Source: Rhodococcus rhodochrous
GTDB lineage: Bacteria > Actinomycetota > Actinomycetes > Mycobacteriales > Mycobacteriaceae
Reading direction: 5' to 3'
DNA length: 64,000 nt
NCBI RefSeq assembly: GCF_014854695.1
Contig: NZ_CP027557.1
Span: 4,690,891-4,754,890 of the forward strand
Below the pieces are notes generated by a model, which was not told the DNA's origin, did no database searches, and worked only from the letters and a program-made list of their open reading frames with translations. The translations under genes were made by a program, and so were the position numbers. Position 1 is the first letter of the stretch; each line of letters begins with the position of its first letter. This document shows, one piece after another, positions 41,739 through 50,321 of the stretch.

Positions 41739-42788
41739 ATGACCGCGGCCATTGACCGAGCGAGCGAGCAACAGCGCGCGGCGATCGCAGAATTCGTACG
41801 CGATCGCGCCGCTGCTCTCGATCGCGGAGAAACCGACATCCGCACCGACATCGCCCGCACGGGTGAGCTCGGCCTGCTCCGCAAGGGGCTGGACGGGGAG
41901 TGTCTCTCCGAGATGGTCGCGGTCATCGACGAGGTCGCCGGCGAATCGCTCACCGTCGGCTTCTCGCTGTGGGCGCAGCGCATGGCGCTCGAATACATCG
42001 ACCGCGCACCGCAGTTCCTGCGCGATCGTTATCGGGACGACCTCGCGTCCGGTCGCACGATCGGCGTCACCGCCATGGCCGCGGCCCTCAAGCATCTCGC
42101 CGGTCTCGGCGAACTGCCCCTCGTCGCCGAACGGACCGACGACGGCATCACCGTCACCGGTCCGATCCACTGGGCGTCCAACGTCTTTCCCGACTCGGTG
42201 ATCGTCTTCCCGGCCCGCACCGCCGACGGCGATCGCCTCGTCGCCGTGGTCCGCGCCGATGCCGAGGGCATCACCATCGCGGATTCGCCCGAACTGCTCG
42301 CGCTCGGTGCCACGTCGTCGACCTCGCTGAAGTTCGACGGTGTGCGGATTCCGCAGTCGCACATCCTCACCGAGGATCTCGCGAACTTCTGCGGTTCGAT
42401 CCGGCCGACCTTCATGATGTTGCAGACGTCGTTCTGCGTCGGCATCGCACGCGCGTCGCTCACGGAGGCGGCCGGCCGTCTGCACGGACTCGGCGAGCAG
42501 TTCACCGGTGAGTACGAAGAACTTTCGGCGCGTTACGAGTCGCTGCGCGAGCGGCTGTACCGCTTCGCCACCGAACCCGCCTCGATCGCTCCCGCGGAGT
42601 TCATCCGTCTGCGTCTCGACGGTTCGGTGGTCGCGGTCGCCGCGACCCGCCTCGAGGCGACGCTGCGCGGCGGCGCCGGATACGCGACGGCCAGCGCCAC
42701 CAACCGCCGATTCCGGGAGGCGGCCTTCCTGCCCATTCAATCGCCGTCGGAAGGACAGCTTCGGTGGGAACTGTCGCAGTACGAATAA
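41739..42788 (+). CDS. Acyl-CoA-dehydrogenase-fold flavoprotein, SfnB/DszC-like (inferred sulfur acquisition)
   Basis: A 349-residue protein of the acyl-CoA dehydrogenase superfamily. Visible parts are the N-terminal helical domain (TDIARTGELGLLRKGLDGEC), the beta-domain (GVTAMAAALKHLAGLGELPL, ITVTGPIHWASNVFPDSVIV) and LKFDGVRIPQSHIL. The C-terminal helical domain is short and lacks the Y-E-G-T base, so it is unlikely to be a normal dehydrogenase. Flavin-dependent monooxygenases such as DszC and sulfur-starvation proteins such as SfnB share this fold. Its place behind a Cys leader and before a sulfonate-type importer supports oxidation of a sulfur compound. Confidence 0.75.
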   Translation: MTAAIDRASEQQRAAIAEFVRDRAAALDRGETDIRTDIARTGELGLLRKGLDGECLSEMVAVIDEVAGESLTVGFSLWAQRMALEYIDRAPQFLRDRYRDDLASGRTIGVTAMAAALKHLAGLGELPLVAERTDDGITVTGPIHWASNVFPDSVIVFPARTADGDRLVAVVRADAEGITIADSPELLALGATSSTSLKFDGVRIPQSHILTEDLANFCGSIRPTFMMLQTSFCVGIARASLTEAAGRLHGLGEQFTGEYEELSARYESLRERLYRFATEPASIAPAEFIRLRLDGSVVAVAATRLEATLRGGAGYATASATNRRFREAAFLPIQSPSEGQLRWELSQYE

Positions 42789-43504
42789 CGAACGGATACA
42801 AAAGTTTCGCCGGCCGCCGTAGCCCGGTCCTCCAGGGGGTGGACCTGGATATCGCGACCGGCGAGTTCCTCGTCGTGCTGGGCAGCAGCGGTAGCGGCAA
42901 GTCGACGCTGCTACGGATCGTCGCGGGTCTCGATCACCTCGATCGCGGTTCCGTCGACTGGCCCGACACCGAGGGCGACAACCGTCCGCACACCGGAATG
43001 GTCTTCCAGCAGCCCTTCCTGATGCCGTGGCTCACCGTGCGCGAGAACATCGCCTTCGGTGGACGTTTCGCCGCGCACCGCGAGCGGTTCGACACCGCCT
43101 ACGCCGATTCGCTCCTCGAGCGTTTCGGCCTTTCCGCGCTCGCCGGCTACTACCCCGACCAGCTGTCCGGTGGTCAGGCCCAGCGTATCGCCGTCATCCG
43201 CGCCGTCGCGGTGCGTCCGCGACTGCTGCTGCTCGACGAGCCGTTCAGCGCCCTCGACCCGGCCACCCGTTCCGATCTGCGGTCGTGGCTCGGCGAACTC
43301 GCGCGCGATCTCGGTTTCACGACGGTCCTCGTCACGCACGACATCGACGAGGCGCTCGAACTCGCCGACCGCATCGCACTGTTCGGGAGTTCGGGCGTGG
43401 TGCAGCAGGAATGGACGCTCGGCGGCATGTCGGCGCTCGACCGCGACGCGCTGCGTCCGGCCATCCTGGCGCACTACCGCGATTCGTCGCTGTCCGCGAC
43501 ATGA
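42764..43504 (+). CDS. ABC transporter ATPase, SsuB/TauB-type
   Basis: A 246-residue ATPase whose GTG start at 42764 overlaps the upstream gene by 25 bp and has GGAAGGA. Walker A VVLGSSGSGKSTLLRIVAG, Q-loop MVFQQPFLMPWLTVREN, signature DQLSGGQAQRIAVI, Walker B LLLLDEPFSALDP and H-loop VTHDIDEALEL are all present. The Q-P-F-L-M-P-W-L-T motif is typical of the nitrate/sulfonate/taurine group. It energises the adjacent permease. Confidence 0.93.
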   Translation: MGTVAVRITNGYKSFAGRRSPVLQGVDLDIATGEFLVVLGSSGSGKSTLLRIVAGLDHLDRGSVDWPDTEGDNRPHTGMVFQQPFLMPWLTVRENIAFGGRFAAHRERFDTAYADSLLERFGLSALAGYYPDQLSGGQAQRIAVIRAVAVRPRLLLLDEPFSALDPATRSDLRSWLGELARDLGFTTVLVTHDIDEALELADRIALFGSSGVVQQEWTLGGMSALDRDALRPAILAHYRDSSLSAT

Positions 43505-44673
43505 CCGATTCGGGCCTGTTCAGCCGTCGCACCCTCATGCGCGGTGCGCTCGGCCTCGCGGCTGCCGGTGGTATCGCCGGCACGATCGACCTCGCGCGCA
43601 CCGCGACCACCGACCGCGCCAACCGCACGGGGCAGTTGCGCATCGGTTACCTGCCGATCACCGACGCCGCGCCGCTGCTCGTCGCGCACGGGTCGAGTCT
43701 GTATCCCACCGGCGTCGTCGATTCCGCGAAGCCGGTGCTCTTCCGAAGCTGGGCATCGCTGGCGGAGGCCTTCATCAGCCGACGCGTCGACGTCGTGCAC
43801 CTGCTCATGCCCATGGCCGTCCAGTTGCGGTACAGCCTCGGCAGTTCCGTGCGGATCCTCGGCTGGAACCACACCAACGGCTCGGCGCTGACGGTCGCCC
43901 CGCACATCACCGATCTGAGCGATCTCGCCGGGCAGACGGTGGCCATCCCGTTCTGGTGGTCGATCCACAACATCGCCCTGCAGCAGCTGCTGCGGGCGCA
44001 CGGACTGACACCGGTCGTGCGGGAGGCGCCGTCGAAGTCCGCGCGCACCGTGGGTCTCGTCGTCATGGGTCCGTCCGACATGATCCCGGCCCTGGCGAAC
44101 GGCTCGATCGCCGCGTTCACGGTCGCCGATCCGTTCAACGCCGCGGCGGAGGTTCGCGGGGTGGGGCGGATCCACCGCTTCCTCGGCGATGTGTGGCGCG
44201 ACCACGCGTGCTGCGCCCTGCTCGTGCACGAGGACCTGATCGAACGCGACCCCGTCGCCGTGCAGGCCCTCACCGACTCCGTGGTCTCCGCCCAGCTGCA
44301 GATCGGCGCCGACCGTCCGGCCGCGGCCGCGATGCTGTCCGCCGGATACCTGCCGCAGCCGTTGCCCGCGATCACGAAGGCGCTGACCTATCCCGATCGC
44401 GAGGCCGGCACGGTGCACCCGCAGTGGCAACCGCAGCGCATCGGCTACCAGCCGTTCCCCTTCCCGACCTTCACCGCGGCGCTGATCGAGGCGATGCACG
44501 ACACCGTCGTCGACGGCGACACGCGGTTCCTCTCGCGCCTCGACCCTGCGACCGTGCACGACGACCTCGTCGACGACCGGTTCGTCCGCACGTCCCTCAC
44601 CCGCGTCGACGGCACCGATGCCTTCGGCCTTCCCGCCGATCTCACCCGCACAGAGGAGGTCGATCCTTCGTGA
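43501..44673 (+). CDS. Tat-exported SsuA-like substrate-binding protein
   Basis: A 390-residue binding protein whose ATG overlaps the SsuB stop (ATGA). The N terminus is a twin-arginine signal, FSRRTLMRGALGLAAAGGIA. The mature part starts RTGQLRIGYLPITDAAPLLV, continues VDVVHLLMPMAVQLRYSLGS and AGQTVAIPFWWSIHNIALQQ, and has ADPFNAAAEVRGVGRI, as in NMT1/SsuA/NrtA-type proteins. Tat export suggests folding before transport, perhaps with a cofactor. Ligand may be an alkanesulfonate or another organosulfur compound, inferred only from context. Confidence 0.88.
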   Translation: MTDSGLFSRRTLMRGALGLAAAGGIAGTIDLARTATTDRANRTGQLRIGYLPITDAAPLLVAHGSSLYPTGVVDSAKPVLFRSWASLAEAFISRRVDVVHLLMPMAVQLRYSLGSSVRILGWNHTNGSALTVAPHITDLSDLAGQTVAIPFWWSIHNIALQQLLRAHGLTPVVREAPSKSARTVGLVVMGPSDMIPALANGSIAAFTVADPFNAAAEVRGVGRIHRFLGDVWRDHACCALLVHEDLIERDPVAVQALTDSVVSAQLQIGADRPAAAAMLSAGYLPQPLPAITKALTYPDREAGTVHPQWQPQRIGYQPFPFPTFTAALIEAMHDTVVDGDTRFLSRLDPATVHDDLVDDRFVRTSLTRVDGTDAFGLPADLTRTEEVDPS

Positions 44674-45491
44674 GCGCCCCGACCAGCACGGCGCCGGAGA
44701 CGGCCCGCACCGCCCGGCAGTTGCCTCTCGTCCCCCAGGCCGTCGCCATCGTCATCGCTGTGGCCCTGTGGTGGCTCGTGACGACGGTGCTCGTCGCGCC
44801 GGATTCGCTCGTGCGGGACTTCGCCCCGCAGTACGTCTTCCCGGCGATCGTCGATCTGTTCGCACGCGGCGTGCTGCTGCCCGACACCCTCGCGAGTCTG
44901 TGGCGGTTGCTGGTGGGTCTGCTGATCGCCGCGACGCTCGGCATCCCGCTCGGGCTGCTGATCGGACTCAACCCGCTCGTCGAGCGCGCGACGATGCCCA
45001 TCATGCAGTTCCTACGGATGATCTCGCCGCTGTCCTGGGCGCCCATCGCCGTGGCGCTGTTCGGCATCGGGCACCAGCCGGTCTTCTTCCTCATCGCCGC
45101 CGCCGCGATCTGGCCGATCGTCATCAACACGGCTGCCGGGGTGCACGGCATCGACCAGGGCTACCTGATGGTCGCCCGCTCGTTCGGCGCGACGCGTCTC
45201 GAACTGCTCACCACCGTCGTCCTACCGGCCATCCGCGCGCAGGTGCAGACCGGTCTGCGGGTCGGCCTCGGTATCGCGTGGGTCGTACTCGTGCCTGCCG
45301 AGATGCTCGGCGTGCGGTCCGGTCTCGGCTACCAGATCCTCAACGCCCGCGACCAGCTCGCCTACGACCAGGTCATGGCCGTGATCGTCGTGATCGGCTT
45401 CCTCGGGTTCTGGCTCGACTGGGCGGCGCGGCACCTGCTGCGCGAACGGCGTAAGCCGGTGAGCGTCGAGGAAGCCGACCGTCCGCTCTGA
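44670..45491 (+). CDS. ABC transporter permease, SsuC/TauC-type
   Basis: A 273-residue permease with six or so helices: AVAIVIAVALWWLVTTVLVA, LLVGLLIAATLGIPLGLLIG, VFFLIAAAAIWPIVINTAAG and others. The EAA loop is GYLMVARSFGATRLELLTTV followed by VLP. The GTG start overlaps the SsuA stop by 4 bp and has GAGGAGG. It completes the operon and ends 7 bp before the convergent oxidoreductase gene. Confidence 0.93.
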   Translation: MSAPTSTAPETARTARQLPLVPQAVAIVIAVALWWLVTTVLVAPDSLVRDFAPQYVFPAIVDLFARGVLLPDTLASLWRLLVGLLIAATLGIPLGLLIGLNPLVERATMPIMQFLRMISPLSWAPIAVALFGIGHQPVFFLIAAAAIWPIVINTAAGVHGIDQGYLMVARSFGATRLELLTTVVLPAIRAQVQTGLRVGLGIAWVVLVPAEMLGVRSGLGYQILNARDQLAYDQVMAVIVVIGFLGFWLDWAARHLLRERRKPVSVEEADRPL

Positions 45492-45498
45492 TCTGAGG

Positions 45499-45972
45499 TC
45501 AGGACTCGAGCGGCGTCAGCACGAAGACGGGAAGCACCCGGTCGGTGCGCTTCGCGTACAGCGCGTAGTTCGGCCACGTCTGCAGCAGCACCTTCCACAG
45601 CCGCTCGCGTTCGTCGCCCTCCGCGATCCGCACCGACACCGCGTATTCGTGCCCGTCGTACAGCACCTGCGCCCGGTCGGCCGCATGCAGGTTGACGGCC
45701 CAGGACGGCGCCTTGGGGTGCCCCCAGTTCGAGCCCACCACGAGCCATCCCCCGTCGTGCGGCACGCACAGCAGCGGTGTGGACCGCGGCTCCCCGGTCT
45801 TGCGGCCCTTCACGGTGAGCACGAGCGACGGAAGTCCCGCGATCGCGAGCAGGGTGACCTTGCCGCGTGTGAGCCGTTGGATGGTCTTGTCCACCGCGAT
45901 GATCGGCCGTGAATACCGCGGCAGCCACGGCAACGCTCCGATACGGACAGCGACCGGTCGGAGCGGATTCAT
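45499..45972 (-). CDS. F420-dependent (Ddn-type) nitroreductase-family protein
   Basis: A 157-residue split-barrel protein of the deazaflavin-dependent nitroreductase family. Conserved parts are SLVLTVKGRKTGEPRSTPLL, GWLVVGSNWGHPKAPSWAVN and LHAADRAQVLYDGHEYAV, which form the F420-binding groove; the ending LPVFVLTPLES is also typical. It uses reduced F420 to reduce a quinone, nitro group or unsaturated ketone; substrate unknown. Last gene of a four-gene operon, 4 bp after the hydrolase stop. Confidence 0.9.
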   Translation of the reverse strand: MNPLRPVAVRIGALPWLPRYSRPIIAVDKTIQRLTRGKVTLLAIAGLPSLVLTVKGRKTGEPRSTPLLCVPHDGGWLVVGSNWGHPKAPSWAVNLHAADRAQVLYDGHEYAVSVRIAEGDERERLWKVLLQTWPNYALYAKRTDRVLPVFVLTPLES

Positions 45973-45976
45973 GCGG

Positions 45977-46876
45977 CTATCTCCCCCAGGCTCCCAGCAG
46001 CGTTCGGGCTGCAGCGACGACGGCCAGCGGCTGATCGATCATCGGATGGTGGCCGGAAGCCGGAAGATCGATCAGCAACGCATCAGGGCCGAGATTATCG
46101 ACGATCCGCCCGTAGAGCGCGTCGTCGATGATGCCGCGTTCGCAGCGGAAGTAGGCGACGGCGCATCCGGGATTCATCACCTCGAGGCTACGGCGCCCCT
46201 CACGTCCCATGCGGAGATTGTCGAATTTCCACGACCAGCCCCCAGCGGGCACCGCGTCGCCGTCATCGCCGTCGACCTGCTTCAGCGACCCGCGGGCGAT
46301 GTGCTCGAGCACGTAGGGTTCGGCGTCGTCCTGCGGCGGCACGAGGCGGAACCGTGCGACGGCGTCCTCCGCCGCGGCGTAGACCTTCGGCGGTCCGGCG
46401 TTCGCGACGGCCTTCGCGCGCATCTCGAGTTCCTCGGGCGTCATGTCGCGGATCGGCGAATCGATGATCACCACACCGGCAAGTTCGTCGCCGTGGAGAT
46501 GGGAGGCTGCGAACGACACGATCCCGCCCATGCTGTGGCCGATGAGGACCGGCGGACCGCTGATACCGCCGGCCCGGGCCGCGGCGAGAACCTCCGCGGA
46601 CCACGCTTCCAGGGTGTAGTGCTCGCGGTGGTCGCTGTCGCCGTGACCGCTCAGGTCGAGCGCGACGACGCGACGTCCGGCGGCGAGCTGCGGGCCGATG
46701 TGGTCCCACCACCCCGAATGCGCCATGCCGCCGTGGACCAGCACGACGCCCGGCAGACCGGATTCGCCCCACGCCCGGAAGGCGATGGTCGCACCCGCTG
46801 CCTCGACCTTCCCGGTCTCGACGGGTGCGGCCAGGGCGTCGACGAACCACTGAGGAGCAGATCCGTTATTGCTCAT
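45977..46876 (-). CDS. Alpha/beta hydrolase
   Basis: A 299-residue hydrolase from ATG 46876 (a GTG one codon earlier is also possible); its start overlaps the TetR stop by 11 bp. The oxyanion motif is VVLVHGGMAHSGWWDHIGPQ, the nucleophile elbow PVLIGHSMGGIVSFAASHLH, the Asp of the triad probably in a late strand (DALLIDLPASGHHPMIDQPL) whose His is also the triad His. It resembles esterases and epoxide-hydrolase-like enzymes. Within the amidohydrolase-TetR-F420 oxidoreductase operon it may act on an amide or ester intermediate. Confidence 0.88.
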   Translation of the reverse strand: MSNNGSAPQWFVDALAAPVETGKVEAAGATIAFRAWGESGLPGVVLVHGGMAHSGWWDHIGPQLAAGRRVVALDLSGHGDSDHREHYTLEAWSAEVLAAARAGGISGPPVLIGHSMGGIVSFAASHLHGDELAGVVIIDSPIRDMTPEELEMRAKAVANAGPPKVYAAAEDAVARFRLVPPQDDAEPYVLEHIARGSLKQVDGDDGDAVPAGGWSWKFDNLRMGREGRRSLEVMNPGCAVAYFRCERGIIDDALYGRIVDNLGPDALLIDLPASGHHPMIDQPLAVVAAARTLLGAWGR

Positions 46877-47507
46877 CACCCGAACTTATGTCAGATGTGA
46901 CGAGCGCCAACATCCGGGCCATCAGTTCGATCCGTCGCACGTCGAATTCCGGCTGCGGATGCACCGTCGACGCCAGCGCTTCGCCGTCGAACATGTGCAC
47001 GAGCGACAACAGCAGGGTGTCGAAGACGTCGGACGGGAACCGGGCCGCGACCGGCAGCGACCTGCCGAAATCGACGATCTGGGCGTGGTAGCGCTCGGCC
47101 ATCGGCGCCAGATGCTCCCGCAGCGCCGGATCGGTGCGCGCCGCGCCGAGCAGTTCGTACCAGGCGGCGTTCATCGGCGCTCGGCAGGCGGTGCGCAGCA
47201 GTTCGAGGCACACCCGCAGCGACTCGGAGATGTCCGCGTGCTCGTCACCGAGCGCCGCGAGGCCGGCCTCGAAGTTCGCGAACTGGCGTTCCCTGACCGC
47301 ATCGGCCGCCGCGATCATCAGGTCGAGACGCGTCGGGAAGTGCCGGAACACCCCACCCGACGACACCCCCGAGCGCCGGCACACCTCACCGATCGTCGTC
47401 GCGGTGTAGCCGAGCTCGGCGAGGGAGGTGATGGTCGCGTCGAGGATGCGACCGATCGTCTCCTCCCTGCGCTCCTGCTGGGTGCGGCGTACTGCGGGTG
47501 CGCTCAC
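46866..47507 (-). CDS. TetR-family regulator of the amidohydrolase operon
   Basis: A 213-residue regulator whose GTG start overlaps the amidohydrolase stop by 4 bp. The helix-turn-helix is RRTQQERREETIGRILDATI, TTIGEVCRRSGVSSGGVFRH and FPTRLDLMIAAADAV. The ligand domain (ESLRVCLELLRTACRAPMNA) is typical of the AcrR group. Being embedded between the genes it probably controls, it likely regulates its own operon from the promoter upstream of 49324. Confidence 0.9.
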   Translation of the reverse strand: MSAPAVRRTQQERREETIGRILDATITSLAELGYTATTIGEVCRRSGVSSGGVFRHFPTRLDLMIAAADAVRERQFANFEAGLAALGDEHADISESLRVCLELLRTACRAPMNAAWYELLGAARTDPALREHLAPMAERYHAQIVDFGRSLPVAARFPSDVFDTLLLSLVHMFDGEALASTVHPQPEFDVRRIELMARMLALVTSDISSGDEQ

Positions 47508-49324
47508 GCGACGGGCTCACCCGCCGGGGTGCGGATCGGCGCGGGTCCACGTTCCTCCACTCCCGCGCGCAGGAACCGGCCGGTGCCGACGGTGCGTCCG
47601 TAGCCGGGCACGAACTCACCCTCGCGGTAGACCACCCGGCCGGCGACCGCCGTCGCCGTCACGGCGCGATCGTTGCGGTCGACCATGCGGCGGATTCCGC
47701 CGAACTCCTCGAGCGGAGCCTCGTGGTAGGCGTCGACATCGGCGTTCAGCCCGGCAGGATCGACGACGACGAAGTCGGCGCGGTCGCCCACCCGCAGGTG
47801 GCCGGCGTCGATTCCGTAGAAGTCACCGAGTTCGCCGGTGAGCTTGTGGACGGCCTCGGGCAGCGTGAGGAACGGCTTGCCCGACTTCTCGGCGTCGTGG
47901 ACGCGGCGCAGCAGGCAGATCGCGAAGTTGTAGAAGGCCATGTTCCGTAGGTGGGCGCCGGCATCCGAGAATCCCACGGTGACGCCGGGAGTGCGGATGA
48001 GCCGGTCGGCGACCTTGCTGCGGTCGTTGGCGATCACGGTGTGCCACCGGAACTTCCGGCCGTGCTCGACGACGAGGTCGAGGAAGGTGTCGACCGGGTG
48101 CAGTTTCCTCTCGCGCGCGACGTCACCGATCGACCGGCCGACGAGCGAGGCGTCGGGGCATTCGACGATCCGGGTGTCGTCGAAGTCGCGGTGCCACACG
48201 CGGGGTGAGAACTTCTTCTCGAAGTCCTGCCGGAACCAGCGACGGTAGGCCTCGTCGCGCAGCAGGTCGTTGCGGACGAGTTCGTCCTGCAGATGCAGTG
48301 CGGCACGACCCGATCCGAACTCCTCGAAGACGACGAGGTCGATGCCGTCGGAGTACACCTCGAAGGTCGTGGGCAGGTGCTGCCAGCGGAAGGCACCCTT
48401 GCCGATCCGGTTGGCCGCGAACGCGATCGGACCGAAGATGCGGTTGACCCACCGTTCGGCCTTCGTGTCGGCCGCGGCGAGCACCGACGCCTTCATCGGC
48501 TTGCGTCCGATGCCCGTGCTGGCGAGGGCGAAGAACGCGACGTCGTACTTGGTGTTGAGGTTCGGCACGGCCTGCAGGATGCGACCGCGTCGGCGCAGGA
48601 TCTTGTGCAGGCGGCGGAATTCCGACCACGACGCGTGGGTCGACGGCAGGGTGCGCGAGCGGTAACGGTCGCCGTCCATCTTGTCCCACGGGTTTGTCAT
48701 CGTCGACACTCCGAGGAAGCCCGCGTCGAGGGCGTCCTCGACTCGCGCGTCGATGTCGGCGAGTTCGGCGCGGGTCGGGCGGTTCGCCGACTCCGTGGAG
48801 CGTCCGAGTCCCATCACCGACGCGCGGACGTCCGAATGTCCCACGAAGGCCGTTACATTCGGTCCGAGCGGCAACTTGTTCAGCGCCTCGATGTATTCGC
48901 GCGGCGTGCTCCAGGTCTTGGACTTCTCGAGGGCCGAGAGGACGTGCTCGCGCGGAAGTGCCTCGACGCGGCTGAACAGGTCGGCAGCGTCGACCGGCGG
49001 CACGAACACCGTCGAGATCGAGCAGTTGCCCATGAGCACGGTCGTGACGCCGTGCCGCACCGACTCGGACAGACCCGGACCCACGAGCACTTCGGCGTCG
49101 TAGTGGGTGTGGGTGTCGACGAAGCCGGGCATCACCCAGCGGCCGTGCGCGTCGACGACCTCGGTGTCCGGGCCGACGGGAAGGCTGTCGGAGGTCGCGG
49201 TGACGACGACCCCGTCGCGGATGCCGAGGTTGCGGACGACGCCGGGCGCGCCCGTCCCGTCGAACCAGAGACCCCCTCGGACGATGACGTCGAAATCCCC
49301 ATGATTGTGATCCACACCACTCAT
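47504..49324 (-). CDS. N-acyl-D-amino-acid deacylase-type amidohydrolase
   Basis: A 606-residue enzyme of the amidohydrolase 3 family. After a small beta-sandwich (DVIVRGGLWFDGTGAPGVV) comes the metal site PGFVDTHTHYDAEVLVGPGL with the HxH pair, then GVTTVLMGNCSISTVF with the Cys/metal-bridging region, FVGHSDVRASVMG and the late Asp in TVGFSDAGAHLRNMAF. It removes an acyl group from an amide; D-aminoacylase is the closest named activity. ATG start at 49324 of the four-gene operon. Upstream 49325-49388 is too short to show a clear operator. Confidence 0.88.
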   Translation of the reverse strand: MSGVDHNHGDFDVIVRGGLWFDGTGAPGVVRNLGIRDGVVVTATSDSLPVGPDTEVVDAHGRWVMPGFVDTHTHYDAEVLVGPGLSESVRHGVTTVLMGNCSISTVFVPPVDAADLFSRVEALPREHVLSALEKSKTWSTPREYIEALNKLPLGPNVTAFVGHSDVRASVMGLGRSTESANRPTRAELADIDARVEDALDAGFLGVSTMTNPWDKMDGDRYRSRTLPSTHASWSEFRRLHKILRRRGRILQAVPNLNTKYDVAFFALASTGIGRKPMKASVLAAADTKAERWVNRIFGPIAFAANRIGKGAFRWQHLPTTFEVYSDGIDLVVFEEFGSGRAALHLQDELVRNDLLRDEAYRRWFRQDFEKKFSPRVWHRDFDDTRIVECPDASLVGRSIGDVARERKLHPVDTFLDLVVEHGRKFRWHTVIANDRSKVADRLIRTPGVTVGFSDAGAHLRNMAFYNFAICLLRRVHDAEKSGKPFLTLPEAVHKLTGELGDFYGIDAGHLRVGDRADFVVVDPAGLNADVDAYHEAPLEEFGGIRRMVDRNDRAVTATAVAGRVVYREGEFVPGYGRTVGTGRFLRAGVEERGPAPIRTPAGEPVA

Positions 49325-49388
49325 GGCGCGAGGGTAACACGAAAAAGAGGTCGCGCACTCTCTAAATTCCCGACCCCGATCGTCGAGC

Positions 49389-50252
49389 TCACCAGCCTGC
49401 ACGCCGGAGCCACTCCGCAACCTCGACGGCCTGCCGCTCACCCGCCCGATATGCCGGACGTCGCCTGGCGCCGTCGAGCGGGTCGGGACCGAACACATCC
49501 ACAGCGTCGCGGTCCGGTTCGATCGTTACGACGCGACGTGCCCTCGCCGCGGCGAGTTCCCGCTCGAGATGGTCACGTGGAAACAGGTGCGCGAACGGAT
49601 CGACGACGACCAGCACATCCGCCCCGGTCCCGAGGTCCGCATTGGTTCCTGAGCGGATACCACCGTCCATGTACCGCCGACCACCGATCGTGATCGGCGG
49701 GTACGCACCCGGCATCGCGGTACTCGCCGCGACGGCGGTGGGCAACGGCACCCCACTCGTCCGGGACCACACCACGGGCTCACCGGTGTCGACGTCCACC
49801 GCCGTGATGAGCAGTCGCCGAGCCGGCCAATCACGGACGGCGATCAGCGAACCCGTCCGGGCGATGTGCGCCTGTTCGGTCCCCGTGTCGGCGTCGCAGG
49901 CAAGCCGGCCGACACGGCGCCGAGCGGTCTCGGGGTCGAGGGCGGGGTCGGCCAGCACGGCCAGGACCGAGGCCGGTCCGGCAGGGTCGGGTTTTGGAGG
50001 AGGATTCTCCTCCGCGAGGAGAGGCGGAGGGTCCGCGAGACGCTCGAGGTCTCTTCCGGCCGCGAGCAGGGCACCCACGATCGCACCGGCCGACGTGCCG
50101 ACGATCAGGTCGGCGCCGCCGAGGTCCGTCCCCTCACGGCGTAATCCACTCGCAAGCCCCGCCGTCCAGGCGGTACCCACGATTCCGCCGGCTCCGAGCA
50201 CCACGGCGTATTCCGGGAAGGACTCCCCTTCGTCGGACGGCGGACCGTACAC
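49389..50252 (-). CDS. Patatin-like phospholipase
   Basis: A 287-residue lipid acyl hydrolase. It has the glycine-rich oxyanion loop YAVVLGAGGIVGTAWTAGLA, the nucleophile motif LIVGTSAGAIVGALLAAG (G-T-S-A-G) and the catalytic Asp in RRYMDGGIRSGTNADLG (D-G-G), so the dyad is complete. The GTG at 50252 has GGGGGAG. There is no signal peptide. A Pro-rich loop (NPPPKPDPAGP) interrupts the fold. It is divergent from the aldolase-like gene by about 70 bp. Confidence 0.9.
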   Translation of the reverse strand: MYGPPSDEGESFPEYAVVLGAGGIVGTAWTAGLASGLRREGTDLGGADLIVGTSAGAIVGALLAAGRDLERLADPPPLLAEENPPPKPDPAGPASVLAVLADPALDPETARRRVGRLACDADTGTEQAHIARTGSLIAVRDWPARRLLITAVDVDTGEPVVWSRTSGVPLPTAVAASTAMPGAYPPITIGGRRYMDGGIRSGTNADLGTGADVLVVVDPFAHLFPRDHLERELAAARARRVVTIEPDRDAVDVFGPDPLDGARRRPAYRAGERQAVEVAEWLRRAGW

Positions 50253-50309
50253 GGACTCCCCCTTTCGGTCGTCCCACTGGTCATGATGCGGCCGAGCCGG
50301 ACGACCGTC

Positions 50310-50315
50310 TACGGT
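50310..50315 (+). promoter_or_regulatory. -10 box of probable leaderless promoter
   Basis: TACGGT ends 6 nt before the ATG at 50322, with no ribosome binding site between. Confidence 0.4.
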
Positions 50316-50321
50316 TCGGCC

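Noticed and set aside
43059..44669. In-frame extension upstream of the SsuC permease
   Set aside because: It runs through the ATPase and binding-protein genes in another frame; the GTG at 44670 with GAGGAGG and a 4-bp overlap is the real start.
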